Positions 35,909-46,149 of a DNA stretch of 64,000 bases are shown here, piece by piece. Every line of letters starts with the position of its first letter. Position 1 is the stretch's first letter. Origin of the DNA: Porphyrobacter sp. CACIAM 03H1 (GTDB lineage Bacteria > Pseudomonadota > Alphaproteobacteria > Sphingomonadales > Sphingomonadaceae); NCBI RefSeq assembly GCF_002215495.1, contig NZ_CP021378.1:3426659-3490658 (forward strand), read 5' to 3'. A program made the translations under genes and the position numbers. Below the pieces are notes generated by a model. It ran no database searches. It was given only the letters and a program-made list of their open reading frames with translations, and was not told the origin of the DNA.

Positions 35909-36563
35909 CCTCGGGGTAGCCTAGCAAGTGCGGGTTCCTAGATTCATGAAAAACAATCATTTGCCCGGGCGAACGTGACCCCCGGCCCGCCTTGGGGATT
36001 CCTGGCTCAGGCGCAAAGTGGCACCGCTATAGCGCAATGCGCAATGCGCACTTCGCACTCCGGTCTCTTCAAGCGCCGACAGAACGGCGGGCAGATGAAT
36101 TGCCAGAGCCCCCGCCCGAACACCAGGTGCTGCGGCTTGGTCATGGTCATTTCGGCTCCCTCTGTCGTGGCGTAAGGTCCCTGGGACCGCGCGCTGAAGT
36201 TCGACGAGCAGGCTCACGCCCGGCCTGGCAAGGCGGGCACGAAGAAGAATGTTATCTTCCAATGACATACGGCCGCGGAGAGTTCGTGAACGAGTACCGC
36301 CTAACCTTCGCAGCGAGGAGAGCACAGGATCTCAAAAGATACCTGCTCAGAGCTTTTGTCAGTCGTGCACCACGAAAATGTGAGCAGTGGCGACCGGCGG
36401 GGCGACCGAAGCTACACCGACATGCTTGAGGTTCAGCGCAGTATTTGTGAGCTCCCGGCAGCGCAGGAAGTCGACCGCAACCAATTGCATACAGCTATCA
36501 TGCCAGCTCAAGACGCGTTAAGGACAGCTAAGGGCCGTTCTCTCTCGGCCCGACAAGGGCGCA
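35909..36563. other. 655 bp gene-poor, lower-GC stretch
   Basis: Several overlapping open frames exist on both strands, but none resembles a protein I know and their codon patterns are poor. The only item with a good ribosome-binding site is a 47-codon minus-strand frame at 36007-36150, listed separately. A short inverted repeat GGTCCCTGGGACC lies near 36175. No tRNA, transposase or integrase is seen. It may be a remnant of an old insertion together with the adjacent GGDEF-EAL gene. Confidence 0.5.
36007..36150 (-). CDS. Possible small Cys-rich protein (47 codons)
   Basis: The frame starts MTMTKPQHLVFGRGLW and has four cysteines in the remaining 30 residues (ICPPFC, PEC, HC, LC near the end). 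AGGGAG lies 5-6 bp before the ATG, a better site than most in this window. Two basic segments lie between the cysteines. No relative is recognised. The surrounding stretch is otherwise empty, so chance cannot be excluded. Confidence 0.3.
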   Translation of the reverse strand: MTMTKPQHLVFGRGLWQFICPPFCRRLKRPECEVRIAHCAIAVPLCA

Positions 36564-37395
36564 GTGGCGAGTTTCGAAAATCCTTCGTCAACGGCGGCAG
36601 ACCAGCCGTGCAAGCTTGCCTCTCTGGTCGCCGCCTGTCGCAAGGCGGTGCGGCGACGGCGGCTGGCGAGCCTTGCAATCGCGGTCGCGCTTGAGGCGCT
36701 GCTACTGCTCATGCTGCTGACGCTTGGTGTGCAGATGGGAAGAGTCGACGACGGCGAAGGCAAGGACACGCTGACCGCGATCGAATTCGCCGCGCCGCCC
36801 GCGCCCACGCCGGAAGCCGCAAATGCGAGTGAGGCGGATACCCCGCAGGAGGAACAGGCGCCCCCCCCCGAGCCGCTCCCACAGCCGCTGCGTCCCTCCC
36901 CGCTGGCGCTGGATCGGCCACCGGCATCACCCCAGCCGCCCGCGCCGCCTCAGCCTGCGCCTTCGCCCTCGGCCCCGGCCGAACAGCCAACCCGTCCCAA
37001 GATTGGCGCGCGGATCAGGCCCGGTGCGGCTGCGGGCCCCGCCGACACCGGCAACCCGCGCACCGCGGGCGACAGCGAGCGGGTCGGCACCGCGCCCAAC
37101 GGCGAGCCGCTCTACGCCGCGCGCTGGTATCGCGAGCCGACCGATTCGGAGCTGGCGGGCTATCTCTCCACTGCCAACGGGCCCGGCGCTGCGCTGATCG
37201 CCTGCAAGACGGTCACGGGCTACTATGTCGAGGACTGCGTGCTGCTCGGCGAGAGCCCGCAGGGCTCGCAGATCGGCCGGGCGGTAATGGCGGCCGCGTG
37301 GCAGTTCCGAGTGCGTCCGGCACGGATCGGCGGGCGCGAGCAATTTGGCAGCTGGGTGCGGATCCGGATCGACTATTCGGTGCGGCGGGGACGCC

Positions 37396-39198
<1,803 letters not shown>

Positions 39199-39278
39199 GG
39201 CCGCCGCCCTAGCCTATGCGGCGGCCCAAGGGCACCCACAGGGCCTGCGGTATCGACGGATTGTCGACAGTCCGCAGC

Positions 39279-39830
39279 TTAGCGGACGGATGCCTTCTTC
39301 GCCGCAAGATCTACCACATCGCCCTTGGCGAGGTCGGTCCCGCGGGTGGCGATGGTGCCGTCGGCGCGCTTGCCGAGGTCGGCGGGGCGGGTCAGCCACA
39401 GGTCCTGGTGCCCGAGTATCCGCCCGTCATGGGCGAGGATCGAAACCGGGCCGATCGGCAGACGGTCGCGCTCGTCGACCAGCACCGGATCCTCGACCAC
39501 CTGGTCGCTGCCGTATTTCTGGCCCCACTGGCGCAGCGCCAGCATCGCCGGGAGCAGATCGAAGCCCTTTTCGGTCAGGCGGTATTCGATCTTGCGGCGA
39601 TCGTCGGCGCAGGGCTCGCGCTTGAGGATACCGTGTTCGACCAGCTTGGCGAGGCGGTTGGAGAGAATGTTGCGGGCGATGCCGAGTTCGCTCAGGAATT
39701 CCTCGAAGTGCTTGAGACCGTTGAAGCTCGCGCGCAGGATCATGAAGGACCAGCGCTCGCCCATCACCTCTAGCGCCTGCGGCAGCCCGCATTCGATCAG
39801 TTCGCGCAGCGGTTCTCTCAGCTCACCCAT
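39279..39830 (-). CDS. HxlR-family winged-helix transcriptional regulator
   Basis: A 183-residue regulator starting at ATG 39830, with GGAAGGGA about 10 bp upstream. The HxlR domain (residues about 8-105) reads ALEVMGERWSFMILRASFNGLKHFEEF, LGIARNILSNRLAKLVEHGIL and YRLTEKGFDLLPAMLALRQWG. An extra C-terminal segment of about 70 residues has no clear assignment. It is divergent from a small secreted protein gene across a 208 bp AT-rich gap with palindromes, which suggests local control. The effector is unknown. Confidence 0.88.
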   Translation of the reverse strand: MGELREPLRELIECGLPQALEVMGERWSFMILRASFNGLKHFEEFLSELGIARNILSNRLAKLVEHGILKREPCADDRRKIEYRLTEKGFDLLPAMLALRQWGQKYGSDQVVEDPVLVDERDRLPIGPVSILAHDGRILGHQDLWLTRPADLGKRADGTIATRGTDLAKGDVVDLAAKKASVR

Positions 39831-39904
39831 AATCTCGTGTCCCTTCCCCTTCCGGGGCTGTGTGTAACCGATTTTGCAGGCCACACAAAAAAATTTCAGT
39901 TTTC

Positions 39905-39963
39905 AGTTGCAACTCACAACCTAATGCCATAGGTAGCGAATAGCAACTGGTTTCGAATCGAAA
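39905..39963. promoter_or_regulatory. Palindromes in the divergent hxlR-like / CC_3452-type promoter region
   Basis: AGTTGCAACT (39905-39914) is a perfect palindrome, and TTTCGAATCGAAA (39951-39963) is one around a central base. Both sit in the AT-rich 208 bp gap between the divergent genes. They are candidate operator sites for the HxlR-type regulator; binding is inference. Confidence 0.4.
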
Positions 39964-40038
39964 TGTTGCGTTGCAAAATGCGGTGACAGAGACCATGGGG
40001 CCGGTGCCCCGACAAACGACAAGGCAAAGGATACCCCG

Positions 40039-40383
40039 ATGACGAACACCTTCTCCCTCCCCCGCTCCGGCAAGCTCGCCATCCTGCTCTCGGCGCTGGT
40101 CTACACCGGCGCGAGCTTCGGCGTCGCCACCAGCGGCGCGCCTCTGAACGCCGCCGGCGCCCCTTATTACAGCGCCACCCTCGCCGCCCCGGCGAGCGAG
40201 ACGCGCGCGGTCGCCGATGGCGTCGCCTGGGCGTGCAAGGACGCGACCTGCGTCGCCAACAAGACCACCGCCCGCCCGCTGCGTGTATGCCGCGGCCTGA
40301 ACCGCAAGTTCGGCGAGATCGCCACCTTCAAGGTTGATGGCCAGGACATCACCGCCGAGGAACTGGCGAAGTGCAACGGCTGA
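40039..40383 (+). CDS. Small secreted CC_3452-type protein
   Basis: A 114-residue exported protein. A hydrophobic signal segment covers residues about 12-30. The mature part reads YSATLAAPASETRAVADGVAWACKDATCVANKT and ends LAKCNG, with four cysteines in the spacing of the alphaproteobacterial CC_3452 family of unknown function. It is followed by a strong terminator, so it forms its own transcription unit, and it is divergent from an HxlR-family regulator gene. Confidence 0.8.
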   Translation: MTNTFSLPRSGKLAILLSALVYTGASFGVATSGAPLNAAGAPYYSATLAAPASETRAVADGVAWACKDATCVANKTTARPLRVCRGLNRKFGEIATFKVDGQDITAEELAKCNG

Positions 40384-40406
40384 TTGCAGTCTGACGCGAA
40401 GTCCCT

Positions 40407-40442
40407 CTCCGTCCGGTCCTCCCCCTCTCCAACCGGACGGAG
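40407..40442 (+). terminator. 11 bp inverted repeat after the CC_3452-type gene
   Basis: CTCCGTCCGGT (40407-40417) and ACCGGACGGAG (40432-40442) form a perfect 11 bp stem around a 14-base loop, 24 bp after the stop. There is no T-run, so it may stabilise the 3' end or act with the terminator that follows. Confidence 0.5.
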
Positions 40443-40450
40443 CTCCACAG

Positions 40451-40496
40451 CCCCCGGCGCCCGCTGACCCCACAGCGCGCGGCCGGGGGATTTTTT
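40451..40496 (+). terminator. Rho-independent terminator
   Basis: CCCCCGGC (40451-40458) pairs with GCCGGGGG (40482-40489), with a nested CGCTG/CAGCG hairpin, followed by six T residues at 40491-40496. It ends transcription of the CC_3452-type gene just before the convergent HAD gene. Confidence 0.8.
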
Positions 40497-40505
40497 ATGC
40501 CGCCC

Positions 40506-41108
40506 CTAGAGCAGACCTGCCGCGACCAGCTGCGCCTCGAGGCTCGCCGCATCGGTGAAGATATGCGCATCCCACCCCCGCGCCCGGGCGGCGGCGACAT
40601 TGGCGGGGTTGTCGTCGGTGAAGAACAGCGCGGCGCCCGTCCGCCCGCTGCGGGCCTCCATGATCTCGTAGATCCGCGCATCGGGCTTGGCGACCTTCTC
40701 CACCCCCGAGACGATGATGTCCGCGAAGTGATCGAACACCGGCTGAGTCGGGCGGAACATCTGCCAGAACTCGTCGCCGAAATTCGTCAGGCAGTAGAGC
40801 GGCACGCCCGCCGCCGCCAACCGCGCGACCAGTTCGTGCGAGCCCTCCACCGGCCCCGGCACGGTCTCGTTGAAGCGGGTGGCATAGGCGCGGATCTGCG
40901 CCTCGTATTGCGGGTAGAGCGCAATCCGCTCGGGCACCATCTCGGCGAGCGGGCGGCCGGCGTCATGCTCGAAATGCCATTCCTCGGTGACCACGTTGGC
41001 AAGGAACCAGTCGAGCTCCTCCGGATGGTCGATCAGCTTTTCGAACAGCGCGCCGAGCTGCCAGTGGAACAGCACCCGGCCAATGTCGAACACAACCGCT
41101 TTTCTCAC
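40506..41108 (-). CDS. HAD-superfamily hydrolase (subfamily IA)
   Basis: About 200 residues. Motif I is VVFDIGRVLFHW, with the nucleophilic Asp but Gly in place of the second Asp, as in YihX-type sugar-phosphate phosphatases. Motif II is LTNFG, the Lys is in VAKPDARIY and motif III is FFTDDNPANV. A helical cap lies at about 20-85. It probably dephosphorylates a small phosphate ester. The start is uncertain: I use GTG 41108, preceded by GGGGGCGGG; a TTG at 41123 is in frame. It lies downstream of rpmJ on the same strand. Confidence 0.85.
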   Translation of the reverse strand: MRKAVVFDIGRVLFHWQLGALFEKLIDHPEELDWFLANVVTEEWHFEHDAGRPLAEMVPERIALYPQYEAQIRAYATRFNETVPGPVEGSHELVARLAAAGVPLYCLTNFGDEFWQMFRPTQPVFDHFADIIVSGVEKVAKPDARIYEIMEARSGRTGAALFFTDDNPANVAAARARGWDAHIFTDAASLEAQLVAAGLL

Positions 41109-41200
41109 CAGGCCCGCCCCCAAACGCTCGCGGCCCGCACTCCGGTGAGGAGGCGGGCCGCCGTATCCATCAGCCGCCCATGCCGGGCGCCTGCGCCAAA

Positions 41201-41326
41201 TCAGCCCTGGCGGGCCTTGAAGCGGCGATCGGTCTTGTTGATGACGTAGGTCCGGCCGCGACGACGGATCACGCGGTTGTCGCGGTGACGGCCCTTCAGC
41301 GACTTGAGGCTGTTGACGATCTTCAT
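41201..41326 (-). CDS. rpmJ: 50S ribosomal protein L36
   Basis: A 41-residue protein beginning [20 protein letters not shown] and ending KARQG. It is the zinc-free (cysteine-lacking) L36 form usual in alphaproteobacteria. A well-formed promoter lies about 60-90 bp upstream, giving its own transcript. The longer open frame upstream is not real. Confidence 0.96.
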   Translation of the reverse strand: MKIVNSLKSLKGRHRDNRVIRRRGRTYVINKTDRRFKARQG

Positions 41327-41387
41327 GGCGCTTGTTCCAAAAGTGAAGCGCGCCGGAAATGCTCCGACGCGCGGAAATCGAAGCGTG

Positions 41388-41416
41388 TCGTTAGCCGCGC
41401 CGCGAGCACGCGTCAA
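41388..41416 (-). promoter_or_regulatory. Promoter of rpmJ
   Basis: On the minus strand TTGACG (complement of 41411-41416), a 17 bp spacer and TAACGA (complement of 41388-41393) precede rpmJ by about 62 bp. The layout equals that of the rpmH promoter in this window. Confidence 0.6.
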
Positions 41417-41432
41417 TGCGAGTCTGGCGCGA

Positions 41433-42440
41433 TCAGCCCCGCAAATCGGACAATTTGCGCTCCCAGGCGAGCGCATGGGCGATGATCGTGTCGAGATCGA
41501 CGTGTCGGGGCTCCCAGCCGAGGGTCGCCTTGAGCCGCGAGGGATCGGAAATCAGCGAATCGGGATCGCCCGCGCGCCGCCCCTCAATCCGGCGGTCGAG
41601 CTTGCGATTCGTCACCCGGTCGACCGCGTCGAGCACCTCGTTGACCGAGAAGCCCCGGCCATAGCCGCAGTTCATGGTCAGCGAGCGCGATGGCTCGGCG
41701 ATCAGCGCCTCCAGCGTCAGCACGTGGGCGGCGGCGAGATCGCTGACGTGGATATAGTCGCGCACCCCGGTGCCGTCGGGCGTCGCGTAGTCGGTGCCCA
41801 ACACGCTAACCGATTCGCGCTTGCCCAGCGCCGCCTCGATCGCGACCTTGATGAGATGCGTCGCGCCCGCGGTCGATTGGCCGCTCCTCGCCTGCGGGTC
41901 CGCGCCTGCGACGTTGAAATAGCGCAGCACGCCGAAGTTGAGCGGATGGGCTGCAGCAACATCGGCGAGCATCTGCTCGGTCATCAGCTTGGACCAGCCG
42001 TAGGGATTGATCGGCCGCTGCGGCGTGTCCTCGGACACGGCGGCGACATCGGGAATGCCGTAAGTCGCCGCGGTCGAGGAAAAAATGAAGTGGGGCACTC
42101 CGGCCTCGACGGCCGCCGCGATCAGCGCGCGGCTCTTGGCGGTGTTGTTGTGGTAATACTTGAGCGGATCGGCGACGCTTTCGGGCACCACGATCGAGCC
42201 GGCGAAGTGCATGATCGCGCCCGTGCCCTGTTCCGCGAAGATCCGCGCCAGCAGGTCGGCGTCGGCGATATCGCCCTCATAGAGCGGCACGCCCTCGGGG
42301 ATGGCGAAGCGGAAGCCGGTCGAAAGGTTGTCGATCACTGCCACTGGCCAGCCCCCGTCGACCAGCGCCAGCACCGCGTGGCTGCCGATATAGCCCGCCC
42401 CGCCGGTGACGAGCACGGATGGTTTGCTGTCAGACATCAT
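41433..42440 (-). CDS. galE: UDP-glucose 4-epimerase
   Basis: A 335-residue NAD-dependent epimerase that interconverts UDP-glucose and UDP-galactose for envelope polysaccharides. The dinucleotide-binding motif is TGGAGYIG (12-19), the Ser/Thr of catalysis lies in SSTAATYG (121-128) and the YxxxK pair is Tyr147-Lys151 (PYGWSK). AGGGG is 8 bp before the first of two adjacent ATGs. A TTGAGA...TGATAG promoter-like pair lies just upstream. It is divergent from the lipoprotein gene at 42560. Confidence 0.94.
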   Translation of the reverse strand: MMSDSKPSVLVTGGAGYIGSHAVLALVDGGWPVAVIDNLSTGFRFAIPEGVPLYEGDIADADLLARIFAEQGTGAIMHFAGSIVVPESVADPLKYYHNNTAKSRALIAAAVEAGVPHFIFSSTAATYGIPDVAAVSEDTPQRPINPYGWSKLMTEQMLADVAAAHPLNFGVLRYFNVAGADPQARSGQSTAGATHLIKVAIEAALGKRESVSVLGTDYATPDGTGVRDYIHVSDLAAAHVLTLEALIAEPSRSLTMNCGYGRGFSVNEVLDAVDRVTNRKLDRRIEGRRAGDPDSLISDPSRLKATLGWEPRHVDLDTIIAHALAWERKLSDLRG

Positions 42441-42559
42441 GGCGCCGCCCCTATCACGCAATCCGCTTAATATTTCTCAACCTCGCGCACACACATAGCA
42501 GCCTGTGCACGTGGCAAGGCGCGTCCTATAGTCGCAGCGCCACGAAAGGAACCTGCGCC

Positions 42560-43198
42560 ATGTTGCCATACCGCCATTTCGCCCCGATTGCCGTCGCCGC
42601 CGCCGCGCTGGCGCTGCCGGGCTGCGCCACCACACCCTATACCGGGCCGGTCGAGGTGACCCGCTTCGTCGCCCCCTCGCCCGCCGGGCTCGGTCAGGGG
42701 ACGATCGCGCCGACCTTTCCCGAGGAAGTGAGCAACGAGGCCGCCCGCCGCGCCTTTGCCGCCGCCATCGGCGTCGAGCTCGCGCGGCTCGGCTACACCG
42801 TCGTCGCCGAAGGTGCGCCGGCGGCGCAGGTCGCGGCGATCCGCACCAGCCGCCAGCCCATCGCCGCCGCCCCGGTCGACCGGCGCGGTCCGGTCAATGT
42901 CGGGGTCGGCGGCACCGCCGGCAGCTTCGGTTCGGGGCTCGGCATGGGTGTCGGGATCAACCTCGGCGGCGGGCGCGAGGGGCCGGCGGCCACCACCACG
43001 CTTGAGGTGCGGATCGGCACTGCCGCCGGCACCACCCTGTGGGAAGGCCGCGCGCAGATGGAAACCGGCGTGAAGTCGCCCTATTCGCAGGTCGAAACCA
43101 GTGCCCGCACGCTCGCCGCCGGGTTGTTCCGGGGCTTTCCGGGTGGCAATGGCGAGACAGTGACGATCGACGCCAAGAAGCTTCAAGGAACCAAATGA
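42560..43198 (+). CDS. Lipoprotein of unknown function (DUF4136-like)
   Basis: A 212-residue protein with a lipobox LPGC at about residues 19-22, so an outer- or inner-membrane lipoprotein. The body ([21 protein letters not shown] ... [11 protein letters not shown] ... TTTLEVRIG) resembles DUF4136-type periplasmic lipoproteins, with a Gly-rich middle ([20 protein letters not shown]). GAAAGGA lies 9 bp before the ATG. Its stop overlaps the ATG of an M14 carboxypeptidase gene, so the two are coupled. No function can be given. Confidence 0.75.
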   Translation: MLPYRHFAPIAVAAAALALPGCATTPYTGPVEVTRFVAPSPAGLGQGTIAPTFPEEVSNEAARRAFAAAIGVELARLGYTVVAEGAPAAQVAAIRTSRQPIAAAPVDRRGPVNVGVGGTAGSFGSGLGMGVGINLGGGREGPAATTTLEVRIGTAAGTTLWEGRAQMETGVKSPYSQVETSARTLAAGLFRGFPGGNGETVTIDAKKLQGTK

Positions 43199-44334
43199 CC
43201 TCACTTTTCATCGACGCCGGGTTCGACAGCGGCAATATCGACGTGCTGGGCGTCGAGGGCGCCACCGCCCGCCTCGCGATCCGCCGCGACAATGCCTCGG
43301 ACTTCTTCCAGTGGTTCCACTTCCGCGTCAGCGCACCGGCGGGCGAGGAAGTGGTGCTCAAGCTTACCGGCCTCAACGCCAGCGCCTATCCGGGCGGCTG
43401 GCCCGACTACGACGCCTGCGTCTCGGAAAACCGCGCCTACTGGGCACGCGCTGCATCGACCTATGACCAGAACGAGGAAGGCGGCACGCTGACCGTGCGG
43501 TACCTGCCTGCGGGCGGGGTGTTCTGGGTCGCCTATTTCGCGCCCTATTCAATGGAGCGTCACCACGACCTGATCGCCGAGGCGGCCTCGTCCGGTGGGG
43601 TCGATTACGTCCGGCTCGGCACCACGCTCGACGGCCAGCCGGTCGATTGCCTCGAAATGGGCGAGGGCGACACGCAGGTGTGGCTCTATGCCCGCCAGCA
43701 TCCGGGCGAGACGCAGGCGGAGTGGTGGATGGAGGGCGCGCTCGAGTGCCTGACCGACCCTGCCGACCCGGTGGCGCGTGCGCTGCGCAAGAAGTGCCGG
43801 TTGCACCTCGTGCCCAATTGCAACCCCGATGGTTCGCGGCGAGGGCATCTACGAACCAATACGGTTGGCACCAATCTTAACCGCGAATGGGCCGATCCCA
43901 CGCCCGAACGCTCGCCGGAAGTGCTCGCGATCCGCAACCGCATGGACCAGACCGGCGTCGACTTCGCGATGGACATCCATGCCGACGAGGCGATCCCGGC
44001 GGTGTTCCTCGCCGGGTTCGAGGGCATCCCCTCGTGGAAGGATGAACAGGGCGAGGGCTTCTATCGCTACCAGCGCATCCTCGACCGCCGCACGCCCGAT
44101 TTCCAGACGAAGCTCGGCTACCCCAAGGCCGCGCCGGGCAAGGCCAACCTCTCCATGAGCACGAACCAGCTCGCCGAACGCTTCGGCGCGGTCGCGATGA
44201 CGCTGGAGATGCCCTACAAGGACCTGGCCGACTTTCCCGAGCCCGAACAGGGCTGGTCCCCGGAACGCTGCAAGCTGCTGGGGCGCGAATGCCTCGCTGC
44301 GCTGGTGGAGTGGCTCGAGGGGCGCGACGCCTAG
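43195..44334 (+). CDS. M14-family carboxypeptidase of the cytosolic (CCP-like) type
   Basis: A 379-residue protein without a signal peptide. An N-terminal beta domain (about 1-120) precedes the M14 domain, as in bacterial relatives of cytosolic carboxypeptidases. The zinc motif is ARQHPGE (His 169, Glu 172), NREWADP follows the substrate-binding Asn-Arg, DIHADE gives the third zinc ligand and LEMPY carries the catalytic Glu. It may process C-terminal acidic residues or peptides. ATGA overlap with the upstream lipoprotein gene suggests one transcript. It differs clearly from the lipoprotein M14 enzyme at 25291. Confidence 0.92.
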   Translation: MTSLFIDAGFDSGNIDVLGVEGATARLAIRRDNASDFFQWFHFRVSAPAGEEVVLKLTGLNASAYPGGWPDYDACVSENRAYWARAASTYDQNEEGGTLTVRYLPAGGVFWVAYFAPYSMERHHDLIAEAASSGGVDYVRLGTTLDGQPVDCLEMGEGDTQVWLYARQHPGETQAEWWMEGALECLTDPADPVARALRKKCRLHLVPNCNPDGSRRGHLRTNTVGTNLNREWADPTPERSPEVLAIRNRMDQTGVDFAMDIHADEAIPAVFLAGFEGIPSWKDEQGEGFYRYQRILDRRTPDFQTKLGYPKAAPGKANLSMSTNQLAERFGAVAMTLEMPYKDLADFPEPEQGWSPERCKLLGRECLAALVEWLEGRDA

Positions 44335-44344
44335 GCCCCTTTGT

Positions 44345-44767
44345 CTAGGCCAGATGCCCCGGCCCGAAGGCGTGCGGCAGCAGCGCGGAGAGCGTCACCC
44401 GCCGCACGTCGTCCTTGCTGACGCACAGCACCAGCGGATCGGTCGCCCCGAGCGCGGCCACCTCGTTCAGCACTTGCCGGCAGCGCCCGCAGGGGGTGAT
44501 CGGCTCGGCATCGGCCTTTAGGCCCACCACGGCCACTGCCGCCAGCCCGCCGCGCCGACCTTCGCCGAGCGCCTTGGCGACCGCGACCGTCTCGGCGCAA
44601 AGCGAGAGGCCGTAGCTTGCGTTCTCGATGTTGCAGCCGGTGATCACCGCCCCGTCCGCGAAAAGTAGCGCTGCACCCACGGGATAGTCCGAATAGGGCG
44701 CATAGGCCTGTTCGGCTGCAGCGAAGGCGGCGGCGATCAGGGCTTTTTCGGCGTCGTTATCCAGCAT
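44345..44767 (-). CDS. cdd: Cytidine deaminase
   Basis: A 140-residue homotetramer-type deaminase converting cytidine or deoxycytidine to uridine forms in pyrimidine salvage. The zinc site is CAE (Cys57, catalytic Glu59) with PCGRC (Cys93, Cys96), and the substrate segment is NIENASYG. It is convergent with the M14 gene over a 10 bp gap. A REP-like repeat lies just upstream. Confidence 0.93.
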   Translation of the reverse strand: MLDNDAEKALIAAAFAAAEQAYAPYSDYPVGAALLFADGAVITGCNIENASYGLSLCAETVAVAKALGEGRRGGLAAVAVVGLKADAEPITPCGRCRQVLNEVAALGATDPLVLCVSKDDVRRVTLSALLPHAFGPGHLA

Positions 44768-44775
44768 CGAAAACT

Positions 44776-44867
44776 CCGTTCGTGCTGAGCTCGTCGAAGC
44801 ACCGCACCTTCTTTGGAGGCCTCAGAAAAGAGGAAAAACGGCCCTTCGACAAGCTCAGGGCGAACGG
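44776..44867. repeat. REP-like inverted repeat (Sphingomonadales-type TGAGCTTGTCGAAG element)
   Basis: Two 24 bp arms, 44776-44799 and 44844-44867, are imperfect inverted copies (CCGTTCGTGCTGAGCTCGTC on one side, ending CAAGCTCAGGGCGAACGG on the other), separated by 44 bp. Elements built on this core are common and dispersed in sphingomonad and erythrobacter genomes from general knowledge. It lies between cdd and a GH25-like gene. Confidence 0.7.
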
Positions 44868-44884
44868 AGAGCAAGCCTGGCCCG

Positions 44885-45598
44885 CTACTTCTCCACCACC
44901 ACCCATTCAACCGGCGCATCACTCGCCTCGGTCACGCGCGCGCTGTTGGCGCTCCATAGCAGCCACGGCCGCCTCGCATAGTCCGGCCGCGCGCGGTCGC
45001 GTGCCAGCCACAGGTCGCGCGCCAGTGTGGTCGCGGTGCGGTGGCGCTCCTGGAAGGCGGGGGAGAGCTTGAGGATCACAGGCCTGCCGGTGTGCATCTC
45101 GATCTGGTTGATGAGAGTGATGAGTTCGCTCTCTACCGCCGCATCGCTGACCTTGGAGGCGCAGCCGTCGGCCAGCCGCTCGAGCCCGATCGCGGGCGGC
45201 AGCAGCTCGGCATCGCGCGGCACGCTCTGGGCGAAGACATTGCTCTGGGCATCGGCGGGAAAGCAGGGGTCGAAGCCGAGCAGCACACCAACCTTCAGGC
45301 CGGCTGCGCGGGCGCTGCGAAAGGCATCGGTGAAGCCGCCGGCGCCCGCTGTGCTGGGCAACGGGATATAGACGAAGCGCGCGCCGAGCGCCTTGAGCGT
45401 CTCGAACCGCACCGGTGCCCCGCCTGGGGTGACGAGCGCGCCCTGTTCGGGATAGAGGGCTTCGTCCGGGCGCCAGCTGCGCATGTCCCACCACAGCCAG
45501 GCGGCAAAGGCGAGCGCAAACAGCACCGCCAGCGCGACGAGCCGCCACAGCCAGCGGCGCGGCGCGCCCCTGGCGCGCGACCTGCCCCTTTTGCCCAT
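44885..45598 (-). CDS. GH25-like (lysozyme-fold) protein with degenerate active site
   Basis: A 237-residue protein. A basic N-terminus and one membrane helix (residues about 18-38) suggest an inner-membrane anchor with a periplasmic domain. The domain order follows GH25 muramidases (FVYIPLPSTAGAGGFTDAFRSAR ... GLKVGVLLGF ... GRPVILKLSP). The usual DVSHHQG is replaced by YPEQGALVTPGG, and the ATEG and YHFF segments by LPSTAG and LLGF, so catalysis is doubtful. The ATG at 45598 is preferred over an in-frame TTG at 45619. It lies 17 bp after the UPF0262 gene. Confidence 0.7.
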   Translation of the reverse strand: MGKRGRSRARGAPRRWLWRLVALAVLFALAFAAWLWWDMRSWRPDEALYPEQGALVTPGGAPVRFETLKALGARFVYIPLPSTAGAGGFTDAFRSARAAGLKVGVLLGFDPCFPADAQSNVFAQSVPRDAELLPPAIGLERLADGCASKVSDAAVESELITLINQIEMHTGRPVILKLSPAFQERHRTATTLARDLWLARDRARPDYARRPWLLWSANSARVTEASDAPVEWVVVEK

Positions 45599-45615
45599 GC
45601 CCCTTGTCCGCCCCT

Positions 45616-46149
45616 TCAACCCTTGATGTGCAGCACGCAGATCAGCGTGAACAGCCGCCTTGCGGTGGCGAAATCGGTCTCGACCTTGCCTTCAAGCCGC
45701 TCGAGCAGCAGTTCGGCGGCGTTGTTGTGGATGCCGCGGCGCGCCATGTCGATCGTCTCGATCTCGGCCGGGGTCGCCTTACGGATCGCCTGGTAATAGC
45801 TGTCACAGATCGCGAAGTATTCGCGGATCGGGCGGCGGAAACGGGCCATGCCGATCATCAGAGTTTCCATCAGCTGGTCGCTGGTGTCCTTGATGTCCAT
45901 CGCGAGCCGCCCGTCAGTGACCGACAGGTGCAGGTGATAGGGCCCGCTCGCCCCGCGCTCGGCGCTGCGGACCGGCTTGAAGGTGTTTTCCTCAATCAGG
46001 TCGTAGATCGCCACGCGGCGTTCCTGCTCGACATCGGCGTTGCGCCACAGGATCGTCGCCTCGTCGAGCGTCACCTGGGCAATGCGCTGCGCCCCCGCAC
46101 CGCCGGGCGCGAGGGAGGGAGGCAGGGAATCGGGCGGCGTGTCGGCCAT
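45616..46149 (-). CDS. UPF0262 family protein
   Basis: A 177-residue cytoplasmic protein of a conserved alphaproteobacterial family of unknown function. Diagnostic stretches are QVTLDEATILWRN, VAIYDLIEEN, FAICDSYYQAIRKATPAEIE, MARRGIHN and DFATARRLFTLICVLHIKG. The start at ATG 46149 (MADTPPDSLPP) fits family length. It is divergent from dnaB across 137 bp and is followed by the GH25-like gene. Confidence 0.92.
   Translation of the reverse strand: MADTPPDSLPPSLAPGGAGAQRIAQVTLDEATILWRNADVEQERRVAIYDLIEENTFKPVRSAERGASGPYHLHLSVTDGRLAMDIKDTSDQLMETLMIGMARFRRPIREYFAICDSYYQAIRKATPAEIETIDMARRGIHNNAAELLLERLEGKVETDFATARRLFTLICVLHIKG

Noticed and set aside
35957..36325. 122-codon minus-strand open frame in the gene-poor stretch, and an overlapping 145-codon frame on the + strand
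   Set aside because: Both lack a good ribosome-binding site, a plausible start or any recognisable motif; they overlap one another.
39951..39963. tRNA T-loop
   Set aside because: TTTCGAATCGAAA looks like a TTCGAATC T-loop, but no acceptor stem, anticodon arm or CCA-side partner surrounds it.
41130..41161. Terminator after rpmJ
   Set aside because: GCGGCCCGC and GCGGGCCGC form a 9 bp stem, but no T-run follows on the minus strand; it may be a structure in the leader of the HAD gene.
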